DNA of 64,000 nucleotides from Gemmatimonadota bacterium (lineage in GTDB: Bacteria > Gemmatimonadota > Gemmatimonadetes > Gemmatimonadales > GWC2-71-9). Position 1 is the first letter of the stretch. Each line of letters starts with the position of its first letter. Below, piece after piece: positions 48,984 through 56,680 of this stretch. A program made the translations under genes and the position numbers. Where the stretch lies: positions 1-64,000 of the forward strand of contig JADJAK010000005.1 of the NCBI GenBank assembly GCA_016704275.1, in the 5' to 3' direction. The notes under the pieces were generated by a model. That model did not search any database. It had not been told where the DNA came from and was given only the letters and a program-made list of their open reading frames with translations.

Positions 48984-50042
48984 ATGGAGGCCCGACTCCG
49001 CCAGGCGCTCGCGCGGGCGGAGCAGGTCTCGCGGGAGTTGTCCGATCCCGCTATCGCCGCTGATCCAGCTCGCCTGAAATCGCTCGGTCGCGAACACGCT
49101 CGGCTCACGCCGATCGTGCGCGTGGCCGAGCGTTTGGCGCGCGCCGAACAGTCGTATGCCGAGGCGATCGAGTTGCGCGACAGCGGTGACCCCGAACTGG
49201 TCGCGCTGGCGGGCGACGACCTCGCCAATCTCCCCGTGGAGATCGCGACGATGCAGGCGGAACTCACCGAACTCCTGCTCCCGCGCGATCCGCACGACGA
49301 TCGCGATGTCATCCTCGAAATTCGCGCCGGCACCGGTGGCGACGAGGCGGCCCTCTTCGCCGCCGAACTGCTGCGGATGTACACGCGCTTTGCCGAGCGC
49401 AACAAGATGCGCATCGAGCCGATGGAACTGGACCACGGCAACGTCGGCGGGTTGCGGAGTGCGGTCGTCGCCGTGCGCGGGCTCGGCGCCTACGGCCTGC
49501 TGCGCCACGAATCCGGCGTGCACCGGGTGCAGCGCGTGCCCGCCACCGAAACGCAGGGCCGCATCCACACCTCGGCGGCGACGGTGGCGATCTTGCCTGA
49601 GGCAGAAGAGGTCGATGTGCGCATCGATCCCCAGGATCTGCGGATCGACGTCTTCCGCTCCTCGGGGCCCGGCGGGCAGAGCGTCAACACCACCGACTCG
49701 GCCGTGCGCATCACCCACTTGCCGACCGGCCTCGTCGTCAGCCAGCAGGACCAGAAGTCGCAGCTGCAGAACAAGATGAAGGGCATGGAAGTGCTGCGCG
49801 CGCGGCTCCTCGACCGGATGATCGCGGAAGCGGAAGCAGCGCGCTCGGCGGAGCGTCGCGCGATGGTCGGCACCGGCGATCGCTCGGGGAAGATCCGCAC
49901 CTACAACTTCCCGCAGAGCCGGATCACCGATCACCGGATCAACCTGTCGGTGCACAACCTGACCGACGTCATGGATGGCAAGCTCGACGAAATCGTCGCG
50001 GCCCTTCGCATGGCGGCGCGGTCCGAGCAGCAGGATGGTTGA
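48984..50042 (+). CDS. prfA: Peptide chain release factor RF1
   Basis: 352 residues. Ends translation at UAA and UAG. The tripeptide anticodon is PAT in QRVPATETQGRIHTS (RF1 type; RF2 would be SPF), and the catalytic GGQ is in SSGPGGQSVNTTDSAVRI. N-terminal coiled region and C-terminal DVMDGKLDEIVAAL are normal. The Gln of GGQ is the substrate of the methyltransferase encoded directly behind it with an eight-base overlap. Confidence 0.97.
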   Translation: MEARLRQALARAEQVSRELSDPAIAADPARLKSLGREHARLTPIVRVAERLARAEQSYAEAIELRDSGDPELVALAGDDLANLPVEIATMQAELTELLLPRDPHDDRDVILEIRAGTGGDEAALFAAELLRMYTRFAERNKMRIEPMELDHGNVGGLRSAVVAVRGLGAYGLLRHESGVHRVQRVPATETQGRIHTSAATVAILPEAEEVDVRIDPQDLRIDVFRSSGPGGQSVNTTDSAVRITHLPTGLVVSQQDQKSQLQNKMKGMEVLRARLLDRMIAEAEAARSAERRAMVGTGDRSGKIRTYNFPQSRITDHRINLSVHNLTDVMDGKLDEIVAALRMAARSEQQDG

Positions 50043-50883
50043 GGTGGCGCTCTCCGGTCGGGCGCTGCTCGAGCAGGCCGCAACGCGGTTGGCCGACGCG
50101 GGGCTGGACTCGCCGCGACTCGCCGCTCGCCGACTCTGGGCCGATCTGCAGGACGACGCCACCTTGATGACATTGCTCACCGATGACGTCGACGTGGCCC
50201 CCGCCGTCGCTGCCCGGTTCGCGGGGTGGGTGGAGCGGCTGGCCGCGGGTGAACCGCTCGCCTACGTGACCGGCTGGACCGGCTTCCGACACCTGCGGCT
50301 CCAGTGCGACCCGCGCGCCCTCATCCCGCGCCCGGAAACCGAGACGCTGGTCGAATTGGCGTTGGCCCGGACCAGCTCTGGCACCGCCATCGACATCGGC
50401 ACGGGGACAGGCGCCATCGCCCTGTCATTGAAGAGTGAGGGGGCGTTCGAGACGGTCTGGGGTGTTGATCTCTCCGCCCCGGCGCTCGCGCTTGCCAGGA
50501 CGAACGGTGACCTGCTTGGCATCGATGTCCGCTGGGCCCTGGGCGACCTCCTCGCGCCGATCGAGGGCGAGGTCGACCTGCTGGTCTCGAACCCGCCGTA
50601 TCTGACCGAGGCGGAGTATGCCGCGCTGGACCATTCGGTGCGAGATTACGAGCCGCAGCTGGCGCTCCCTTCGGGGGCGGACGGCCTGACGGCAACGCGG
50701 CGTCTGCTCGATGAGGGCCGGGCCGTGGTGCGTGCAGGGGGCTGGATCGCCCTCGAGGTGGACTGTCGCCGCGCCGCGGCGACGGCGGCGCTTGCCGAGG
50801 GGTTCGGCTGGCGTGAGGTCCTGGTGCAGGACGACCTGTTTGGCCGCGCGCGCTATCTGCTGGCGCGGCGAGGGAGTGCGTGA
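50035..50883 (+). CDS. prmC: Release-factor glutamine methyltransferase PrmC
   Basis: 282 residues. N-terminal helical domain (ALLEQAATRLADAGLDSPRLAARRL), then the Rossmann methyltransferase with AIDIGTGTGAIALSL (SAM loop), GVDLSAPALALARTN, and the glutamine-binding motif DLLVSNPPYL; all key residues are present. Methylates the GGQ Gln of RF1/RF2. ATG 50035 overlaps the prfA stop in ATGGTTGA, which explains the start choice; the frame stays open 20 codons further without homology. Confidence 0.95.
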   Translation: MVEVALSGRALLEQAATRLADAGLDSPRLAARRLWADLQDDATLMTLLTDDVDVAPAVAARFAGWVERLAAGEPLAYVTGWTGFRHLRLQCDPRALIPRPETETLVELALARTSSGTAIDIGTGTGAIALSLKSEGAFETVWGVDLSAPALALARTNGDLLGIDVRWALGDLLAPIEGEVDLLVSNPPYLTEAEYAALDHSVRDYEPQLALPSGADGLTATRRLLDEGRAVVRAGGWIALEVDCRRAAATAALAEGFGWREVLVQDDLFGRARYLLARRGSA

Positions 50884-51233
50884 TGATCGACGAAAAGGCC
50901 AACGAACTCGGCCGCCTGATCGGCCAGACCCCGGAGTACCAGGCGCTGCGGCGGGCCGAAGGCTCGCTGCGCGAGGACACCGAGGCGCAGGCGCGGCTGG
51001 AGACCATCTCGCGGCTGACGCGTGACTTCGACCAGTTGATGGCCGAGGGGCAGTCGCCGAGCGAGGCGCAGGCGCAGGAATACGAAGGGACGCTGCGCGA
51101 GTTCGAGCTGTCGCCGGTGGGGCAGGCCTACCTCGTGGCGCGGGCGAACGTCGACAAGCTGATGCAGCGCGTGAACCAGGCCATTGGCCAGGGGATCGAG
51201 CGCGGCGCCACGAGCAGCATCATCACGCTCTGA
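50883..51233 (+). CDS. YlbF/YmcA-family protein
   Basis: 116 residues, all helical: MIDEKANELGRLIGQTPEYQALRRAEGSLRED, TISRLTRDFDQLMAEGQSP and SPVGQAYLVARANVDKLMQRVNQAIGQGI. The pattern ELGR.I..TPEY.A...A and the final VN..I..GI are those of the YlbF/YmcA (com_ylbF) family, which in Bacillus takes part in an RNase Y complex; here no function is proven. Start ATG 50883 overlaps the prmC stop by one base (TGATG) and its own end overlaps tmk likewise. Confidence 0.8.
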   Translation: MIDEKANELGRLIGQTPEYQALRRAEGSLREDTEAQARLETISRLTRDFDQLMAEGQSPSEAQAQEYEGTLREFELSPVGQAYLVARANVDKLMQRVNQAIGQGIERGATSSIITL

Positions 51234-51871
51234 TGCCCACCGGCTGCTTCATCGTCCTCGAAGGGCCGGAGGGGGCCGGGAAGACCACCCTCGCCGCCGC
51301 GCTCGTCGCGCGGATGCGTCGCGACGGTCTCGAGGTCGTGAGCATCCGGGAGCCTGGAGGGACGCCGGTCGCCGAGGCGCTCCGTGGGGAACTGCTCGAT
51401 CGGGATCGCGAGTGGACCCCAGAGGCCGAATTGCTGTACATGGTGACAGCGCGGGCCGACCTCGTCACGCACGTGATCCGGCCCGCGCTCGCGGCAGGGA
51501 AGGTCGTCCTCTCCGACCGGTACGACCTGTCGACCATGGCCTATCAGGGCGCCGGCCGTGGCTTGCCGATGGCGCAGGTGCGCTGGGTCAATGGCGCCGC
51601 CACGGGCGGACTCCAGCCCGACCTGACGCTGGTGCTCGACCTCGATCCTGCGGTGGGACGCGCGCGGCAGGCGGCGGCCGGGAAGGGTGCCGATCGGCTC
51701 GAGCGCGAATCGGCGGAGTTCCACGACCGTGTGGCGGCGGCGTATGTGGCGGCCACCGGCGAAGGGGTGCATCATTTGAATGCCGGGGCGTCCCCCGAGG
51801 CAGTGTTGGCATCGGCATGGCGACTGCTCTCGGCAGCGCGCCCCGACACCTTCTCGGGCGACACGGCGTAG
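51233..51871 (+). CDS. tmk: Thymidylate kinase
   Basis: 212 residues. dTMP to dTDP. P-loop GPEGAGKTTLAAAL (residues 10-23), SIREPGGTPVAEALR, the DRY-type motif SDRYDLSTMAYQGAGRGL, and the lid region GKGADRLERES. Arginine positions in the P-loop and lid fit type with the catalytic Arg in the lid. The gene start ATG 51233 overlaps the preceding stop. Length is normal. Confidence 0.95.
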   Translation: MPTGCFIVLEGPEGAGKTTLAAALVARMRRDGLEVVSIREPGGTPVAEALRGELLDRDREWTPEAELLYMVTARADLVTHVIRPALAAGKVVLSDRYDLSTMAYQGAGRGLPMAQVRWVNGAATGGLQPDLTLVLDLDPAVGRARQAAAGKGADRLERESAEFHDRVAAAYVAATGEGVHHLNAGASPEAVLASAWRLLSAARPDTFSGDTA

Positions 51872-51899
51872 GCTGCAGAGGCTGTTCAACGGAGGCAGG

Positions 51900-53489
51900 A
51901 TGATGCGGAAGCGCTTGGGTCTGACGGCGGTCGTGGCAGCGGTGTCCTTCTTCAGCGGTGGCTGGCTGATGCAGGGTGCCACCGCCCGCGCCACACCGGA
52001 CGGTCCGCGGCTGCTTGGCGAGGTCCTCGATCACGTCACCAAGTACTATGTCGATTCCCTCTCCGCCGATTCGATCTATGCCAAGGCGAGCCACGGTCTG
52101 GTGGAGCAGCTCGGCGACCCGTACTCCACGCTGATGGAGCGGGAAGACTTCAAGCAGATCACCGAGATGACCACCGGCAACTACGGCGGCCTCGGCATGC
52201 AGATCGACGTCCGCGAAGGGTGGATCACCGTGGTGGCGCCACTGCCCGAGACGCCGGCAGAGCGCGCCGGGATCGAGGCGGGCGACCAGATCGTCGAAGT
52301 GAACGGCAAGGTCACCCGCGACCTCAACCAGGACGACGCCGTCAAGACCTTGCGCGGCGCGCCGGGCACGCGCGTCGACATCAAGATCCGCCGCCCCGGC
52401 ATTCCGCAGCCGATGCCGTTCGCCCTGACTCGCGAGACGATCCACTACCGCTCCGTCCAGCCGGGGATCCTCTTCGACGGCGGCATTGGTCTGATCGCGC
52501 TGACGCCGGTGATCGAGACCTCGTCCGACGAACTGCGTGCGGAAGTGAATGCGTTGCGCGCCAAGGGGATGAAGTCGCTGATCTTCGATCTCCGCGGCAA
52601 TCCGGGCGGCTTGCTCACCGAAGGGATCACCGTCTCCGAGCTCTTCCTCGATCGTGGCCAAGGCGTCGTGTCGACGCGCGGCCGCGTCCCCGAGATGAAC
52701 AAGAGCTATGCGGCGCAGAGCACCCAGCCTTGGCCGGAGATGCCGGTGGTGGTGCTGGTGAACGAGTGGTCGGCGTCGGCGGCCGAGATCATCGCAGGTG
52801 CGTTGCAGGACAACGACCGCGCCATCGTGATCGGCACGGCGACCTTCGGCAAGGGGCTGGTGCAGACACTCTTCCCGATCGGCAATGACCGCGCCCTGAA
52901 GCTGACGACGGCGCGCTGGTTCACGCCGAGCGGCCGCACCATCCAGCGGGACGCGAAGAACCAGGAAGCGCAGGTCGAACAGGCCACCGCCGAGGCGCTC
53001 GGCCGCGACAGCGTGAAGCGCGTGCTGCCGACCTTCAAGACGGTCGGTGGGCGCACGGTGAAGGGCGGCGGCGGGATCGTGCCGGACCGGATCGTCCGCG
53101 GCGACACCTTGACCGATGCGGAGAAGACCTTCGCGAAGGCCCTCGGCAGCAACGTTGCCGCGTATCGCGATGCGCTCGTCTCCACCGCCCTCGAGGCGAA
53201 GGAGAAGAAGCTGGTCACCAGCGAGGGCTTCCCGGTCACCGACCAGATGCGCCAGCTGGTGCTGAGCAAGCTCGCCGCCAAGGGTGTCGTGATGTCGCCG
53301 GAACAGATTGCCGGCGGCCGGGCACTGCTGGATGACCAGCTGGCCTACGAGATCTCGCGTTACGTCTTCGGGCGTCAGGCGGAGATCCGCCGCCGGTCGA
53401 GCGACGACCCGCAGGTGCGGGCCGCCATTGAGTTGCTCAAGCGTGCGCCGACGCGTGCCGCACTGATGGCGAAGCCCGCGGGGGAATGA
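51900..53489 (+). CDS. S41-family C-terminal processing peptidase (CtpA-like)
   Basis: 529 residues. N-terminal membrane anchor or signal (LTAVVAAVSFFSGGWLMQG), helical cap with DPYSTLMEREDFKQ, PDZ domain (GGLGMQIDVREGWITVVAPLPETPAERAGIEAGDQIVEVNG, about 95-175), then the protease core: LIFDLRGNPGGLL, nucleophile Ser in NEWSASAAEIIAGAL (residue 291 or 293) and catalytic Lys in TFGKGLVQTLF. A C-terminal helical extension of about 130 residues follows. A strong GGAGG stands in front of the ATG at 51900, the same context as the M14 gene. Cleaves periplasmic proteins from the C-terminus; substrate unknown. Overlaps the DUF2520 gene by four bases. Confidence 0.93.
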   Translation: MMRKRLGLTAVVAAVSFFSGGWLMQGATARATPDGPRLLGEVLDHVTKYYVDSLSADSIYAKASHGLVEQLGDPYSTLMEREDFKQITEMTTGNYGGLGMQIDVREGWITVVAPLPETPAERAGIEAGDQIVEVNGKVTRDLNQDDAVKTLRGAPGTRVDIKIRRPGIPQPMPFALTRETIHYRSVQPGILFDGGIGLIALTPVIETSSDELRAEVNALRAKGMKSLIFDLRGNPGGLLTEGITVSELFLDRGQGVVSTRGRVPEMNKSYAAQSTQPWPEMPVVVLVNEWSASAAEIIAGALQDNDRAIVIGTATFGKGLVQTLFPIGNDRALKLTTARWFTPSGRTIQRDAKNQEAQVEQATAEALGRDSVKRVLPTFKTVGGRTVKGGGGIVPDRIVRGDTLTDAEKTFAKALGSNVAAYRDALVSTALEAKEKKLVTSEGFPVTDQMRQLVLSKLAAKGVVMSPEQIAGGRALLDDQLAYEISRYVFGRQAEIRRRSSDDPQVRAAIELLKRAPTRAALMAKPAGE

Positions 53490-54325
53490 TCCAACCGCCG
53501 GTCGTGATTGTCGGGGCAGGGCGCGTCGGGCTTTCGCTCGCACGCGCCCTGACTCGTTTGGAAGAGCCGGTGCGGCTGCTCGGCCGCGCGGCGCGTCCCG
53601 CGGGGCCCGGGGTGCCGGCTGTCGAGGCCGAATGGGGCGAGGCGCTTGCCGTCGCGGGGCTCGTGATCATCGCGGCCCCGGACGATGCCATCGCGGCCGT
53701 GGTGGAGAGACTGGTGGCGGTGTCGGCGATTCGCGAGGCAACGGTGGTCCTCCACACCTCGGGGATGCACGACGCCTCGGTCCTTGCGCCGCTCGAGGCA
53801 CAGGGCGCCGCGACGGGCTCTTGGCACCCCCTGCAGAGCATCCCCGATGGTGATCGTGCGGACCGCTTCCTCGGGGTGCCGGCCGTCCTCGAGGGCGACG
53901 AGGCCGCCGTGCTGGTGGCCCGCGCCCTCGCGGTCCGGCTGGAGATGGCGCCGATCCTGGAGTTGCCGGCCTCGGCCAAGCCGCGCTACCACGCTGCGGC
54001 CGTCTTCGCGGCGAACTACCTGGTGGTGCTGAACGGCATCGCGGAGCGCCTGGCCCGGGATGCCGGTGCCGGGGAGGACGCGCGCGGCCTCTTCCTCCCG
54101 ATCATGCGCCAAGTGCTCGCGAACCTCGACGGTCGCACCGCCGCTGACGCGTTGACGGGCCCTGTGCGGCGCGGCGACGTCGGCACCGTCATGGCACATC
54201 TCGGGGCACTCGTCGGGCTGGATCGCGAGGCGTATCTCGTCCTGGCACGCGAGGCACTGGAGCTCGCCGCGGAGGCGGGGCTGGAGGCGGAGCAGGTCAG
54301 CGCGATGCGGAGCACGCTGCGATGA
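53486..54325 (+). CDS. Rossmann-fold DUF2520 protein
   Basis: 279 residues. N-terminal NAD(P)-binding fold (VVIVGAGRVGLSLARALTRL; VIIAAPDDAIAAVVERL; HTSGMHD), then GSWHPLQSI, a family-typical phrase, and a C-terminal helical domain (KPRYHAAAVFAANYLVVL; PIMRQVLANL; LTGPVRRGDVGTV) as in ketopantoate-reductase-like and 6-phosphogluconate-dehydrogenase-like enzymes. Substrate unknown. Coupled on both sides by four-base overlaps. Confidence 0.87.
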   Translation: MIQPPVVIVGAGRVGLSLARALTRLEEPVRLLGRAARPAGPGVPAVEAEWGEALAVAGLVIIAAPDDAIAAVVERLVAVSAIREATVVLHTSGMHDASVLAPLEAQGAATGSWHPLQSIPDGDRADRFLGVPAVLEGDEAAVLVARALAVRLEMAPILELPASAKPRYHAAAVFAANYLVVLNGIAERLARDAGAGEDARGLFLPIMRQVLANLDGRTAADALTGPVRRGDVGTVMAHLGALVGLDREAYLVLAREALELAAEAGLEAEQVSAMRSTLR

Positions 54326-54966
54326 GCAAGAAGCCGTTGAAGGACGTCGACACCGGCGATCAGGCCGAGTTGCTCCGATTCACGGTGATGGTGGTGCTCC
54401 CCGGCACCTTCATGCTCTTCTTTCTGGAAGGCATGCTCTGGGGTCCGGGTTACTTCCTGCTCAAGCTCGTCCTCAACGTCTCCCTGCTGACGCTACTCGC
54501 GCGCCTCGTCTGGCCCCTCATCCACCACGGCAGCACCAAGCTCATCAACGGGCTCCTTTCGGCCGGTGGCGAAGCGCGGACGATCGAATACTCCGAGGTC
54601 GAAGCCCTGGTCATCCAGGGGCGCTTCCATGAGGCACTGGTGATGTACCGCGCCATCGCCGAGGAGACGCCGGATGCCGACGTACGGCTCCGCCTCGGCG
54701 ACCTGATGCTGCACCAGCTCAAGGATCCGGTCGGTGCGGAGGAGGCCTATCTGGCCGCGCGCCGCGCGAGCCCGACGCCGAAGCAGGAGTCGCGGATCAC
54801 CAACTCGCTGATCGATCTCTATCGCGGGACAGGGAATCGGACCGGGATGAAGAACGAGCTCTCGCGCTTTGCGCGGTTGCACGCCGGCACCGCGCCGGGA
54901 GATGCGGCGCGGAGACGGTCCGACGGATGGCGCAGGAAGAGCTGGGCGGGGCCTGACGACTACTGA
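54322..54966 (+). CDS. Membrane protein with TPR-like domain
   Basis: 214 residues: two N-terminal membrane helices (FTVMVVLPGTFMLFFLEGMLW; YFLLKLVLNVSLLTLLARLVW), then a cytoplasmic TPR-like domain (ALVIQGRFHEALVMYRAIAEETPDADVRLRLGDLM, PVGAEEAYLAARRASPTP) and a basic tail ending WRRKSWAGPDDY. TPR fold is inferred from the G.F.EAL pattern. Function unknown; the last gene of the operon. Its stop region overlaps the end of the convergent lolA by seven bases. Confidence 0.75.
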   Translation: MSKKPLKDVDTGDQAELLRFTVMVVLPGTFMLFFLEGMLWGPGYFLLKLVLNVSLLTLLARLVWPLIHHGSTKLINGLLSAGGEARTIEYSEVEALVIQGRFHEALVMYRAIAEETPDADVRLRLGDLMLHQLKDPVGAEEAYLAARRASPTPKQESRITNSLIDLYRGTGNRTGMKNELSRFARLHAGTAPGDAARRRSDGWRRKSWAGPDDY

Positions 54967-55618
54967 TCGACGACCTTCACGCCATTCGGCACCTTGAACG
55001 CAAAGATGCCGGCGGGGAAGGTGCCATTGGTGCGGACATTCGAGAGGTCGACGGTGCGCGTCTGCGGGCCCTCGTCCGTCTGGATGCGCCGCGGCAGCCC
55101 GTCGCCACGATCAAACCAGAGCGTCGCCCGACGGAACTGGAATTCCCCCGGCACCAGCGGCTGCAGCAGCACCGCGTCCGTCACCCGACCATCCAGCGTC
55201 TCCGTCTTCACGAAGGTGACGCGGTAGCGATCGAGCGGACTCTTCAGGAACCAATCCAGAATGTTGTAGCCGAAGACCGGTGAGGTCGGCGGCGGATAGC
55301 GCAGCACGACACCGGGGTTGTCGCTCGGCGTGTAGACCCAGAGCTTGCTGCCATCGAGCACCACGGCTTCGGTGGCCGGGTCGGAGAAGCGCATCGCGAA
55401 CTTGTTGCCCGCTTGGTAGAGCGTCCCCTTGCTGCTCTCGTCGCCGAGCCGGCGGTCTTCCAACTTCTGCCGGAAATCCGCCTGCAGGCCGCTCAACCCC
55501 GATACACCCGTGCCGCCTTGGTGACGATCTCCGGGGCGGGGTCACTGCTCGTCGGCGCCTGCGCGCTCCCCAGGGCGGGGAGGAGCAGGGCCCCGAGCAG
55601 CGCGAGCGCGTGCTTCAC
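54960..55618 (-). CDS. lolA: Outer-membrane lipoprotein carrier LolA, frameshifted
   Basis: Two pieces make one LolA. From GTG 55618: signal peptide (ALALLGALLLPALGSAQ) and the mature start EIVTKAARVYRG. From about 55496 in the next frame: LSGLQADFRQKLEDRR, GTLYQAGNKFAMRFSDPATEAVVLDGSKLWVYTPSDN, LDWFLKSPLDRYRVTFVK and PAGIFAFKVPNGVKVVDQ, the LolA fold that binds lipoproteins released by LolCDE. The join CGGGG/TTGAGC lacks one base of the G run near 55493; with it restored the length is 219 residues and an exact multiple of three. LolA is normally essential, so an assembly error is the likeliest cause. GTG start overlaps the aroF stop (GTGA). Confidence 0.85.
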
Positions 55619-56655
55619 GCCGCGCTCCCCACCGGCGATACCACCGAGCGGCCGATCACCTCGGCGATCGCGCCGACCTCGCGCATCATCCGCTCGAACT
55701 GTTCGGGGAAGAGCGACTGCGCCCCATCCGACAGCGCGCGCTCCGGGTTCGGATGCACCTCGACGATCAGCCCGTCGGCGCCGGCCGCAATCGCCGCCCG
55801 TGCCATCGCCGGCACCATGTCGCGGTGGCCGGTGCCATGGCTCGGGTCGGCGATGATCGGCAGGTGCGAGAGGCCGTGCACCACCGCGATCGCCGAGAGG
55901 TCGAAGAGGTTGCGGGTGGCGGTGTCGAAGGAGCGGATGCCGCGCTCGCAGAGGATGACGTTCGGATTGCCCTCGGAGAGGATGTACTCGGCCGAGAGCA
56001 GCAGCTCGGAGATCGTGGCCGACAGGCCGCGCTTCAGCAGCACCGGCTTGCGCTGACGCCCCGCTTCCTTGAGGAGCGAGTAGTTCTGCATGTTGCGCGC
56101 GCCGATCTGCACGATGTCGGCGGTCTCGACCACCATCTCCAGCCCCTTGGCATCCATGGCCTCGGTGACGATCATCAGCCCCGTTTCCGCACGCGCGACC
56201 GCCAGGAGCTCGAGGCCGAGCTGGCCCAGGCCCTGGAAGGCGTAGGGCGACGAACGGGGCTTGAAGGCACCGGCCCGGAGCACCGTGGCACCGGCCGCCT
56301 TCACCTGCCGGGCGGAGAGGAGGATCTGCTCCTCGCCTTCGACGGAGCAAGGGCCCGCCATGATGATGACTTCCCGGCCGCCGATCGTCGAACCATCCGG
56401 CAGCGGGACCCGCGTCGGCTCCGGCTTCCACTCGCGCGAGACCTGCTTGTACGGCTTGGAGACGTGGATCACCTCGGCCACGCCGGCGAGCGCCTCGACG
56501 CGCGAGGCGTCGACGCGGCCATCGTTGCCCACCAGTCCGACGGTGGTGCGCTGGCGGCCCGGCATCGGGCGCGCTTCGTACCCCATCGTCTGGATCACCT
56601 CGACCACGCCGGCGATCTCGTCCGGGGTGGCGTCCTGCTTCATCACGATCAGCAT
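55615..56655 (-). CDS. aroF: DAHP synthase (type I-beta, AroF/AroG-like)
   Basis: 346 residues. First step of the shikimate pathway: condensation of phosphoenolpyruvate and erythrose 4-phosphate. An N-terminal ferredoxin-like regulatory domain (MLIVMKQDATPDEIAGVVEVIQ, residues 1-90) precedes the barrel with GPCSVEGEEQ, AGAFKPRSSPYAFQG, IVTEAMD, QIGARNMQNYSLL, KRGLSATISE and DPSHGTGHRDMV (metal His). This is the I-beta type with an N-terminal domain as in Thermotoga, in which that domain gives feedback control by aromatic amino acids. It stands 25 bases behind smc and overlaps lolA; the grouping is positional rather than functional. Confidence 0.95.
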   Translation of the reverse strand: MLIVMKQDATPDEIAGVVEVIQTMGYEARPMPGRQRTTVGLVGNDGRVDASRVEALAGVAEVIHVSKPYKQVSREWKPEPTRVPLPDGSTIGGREVIIMAGPCSVEGEEQILLSARQVKAAGATVLRAGAFKPRSSPYAFQGLGQLGLELLAVARAETGLMIVTEAMDAKGLEMVVETADIVQIGARNMQNYSLLKEAGRQRKPVLLKRGLSATISELLLSAEYILSEGNPNVILCERGIRSFDTATRNLFDLSAIAVVHGLSHLPIIADPSHGTGHRDMVPAMARAAIAAGADGLIVEVHPNPERALSDGAQSLFPEQFERMMREVGAIAEVIGRSVVSPVGSAA

Positions 56656-56680
56656 CGGTCAGGTCCGAGTATGGTAGTGG

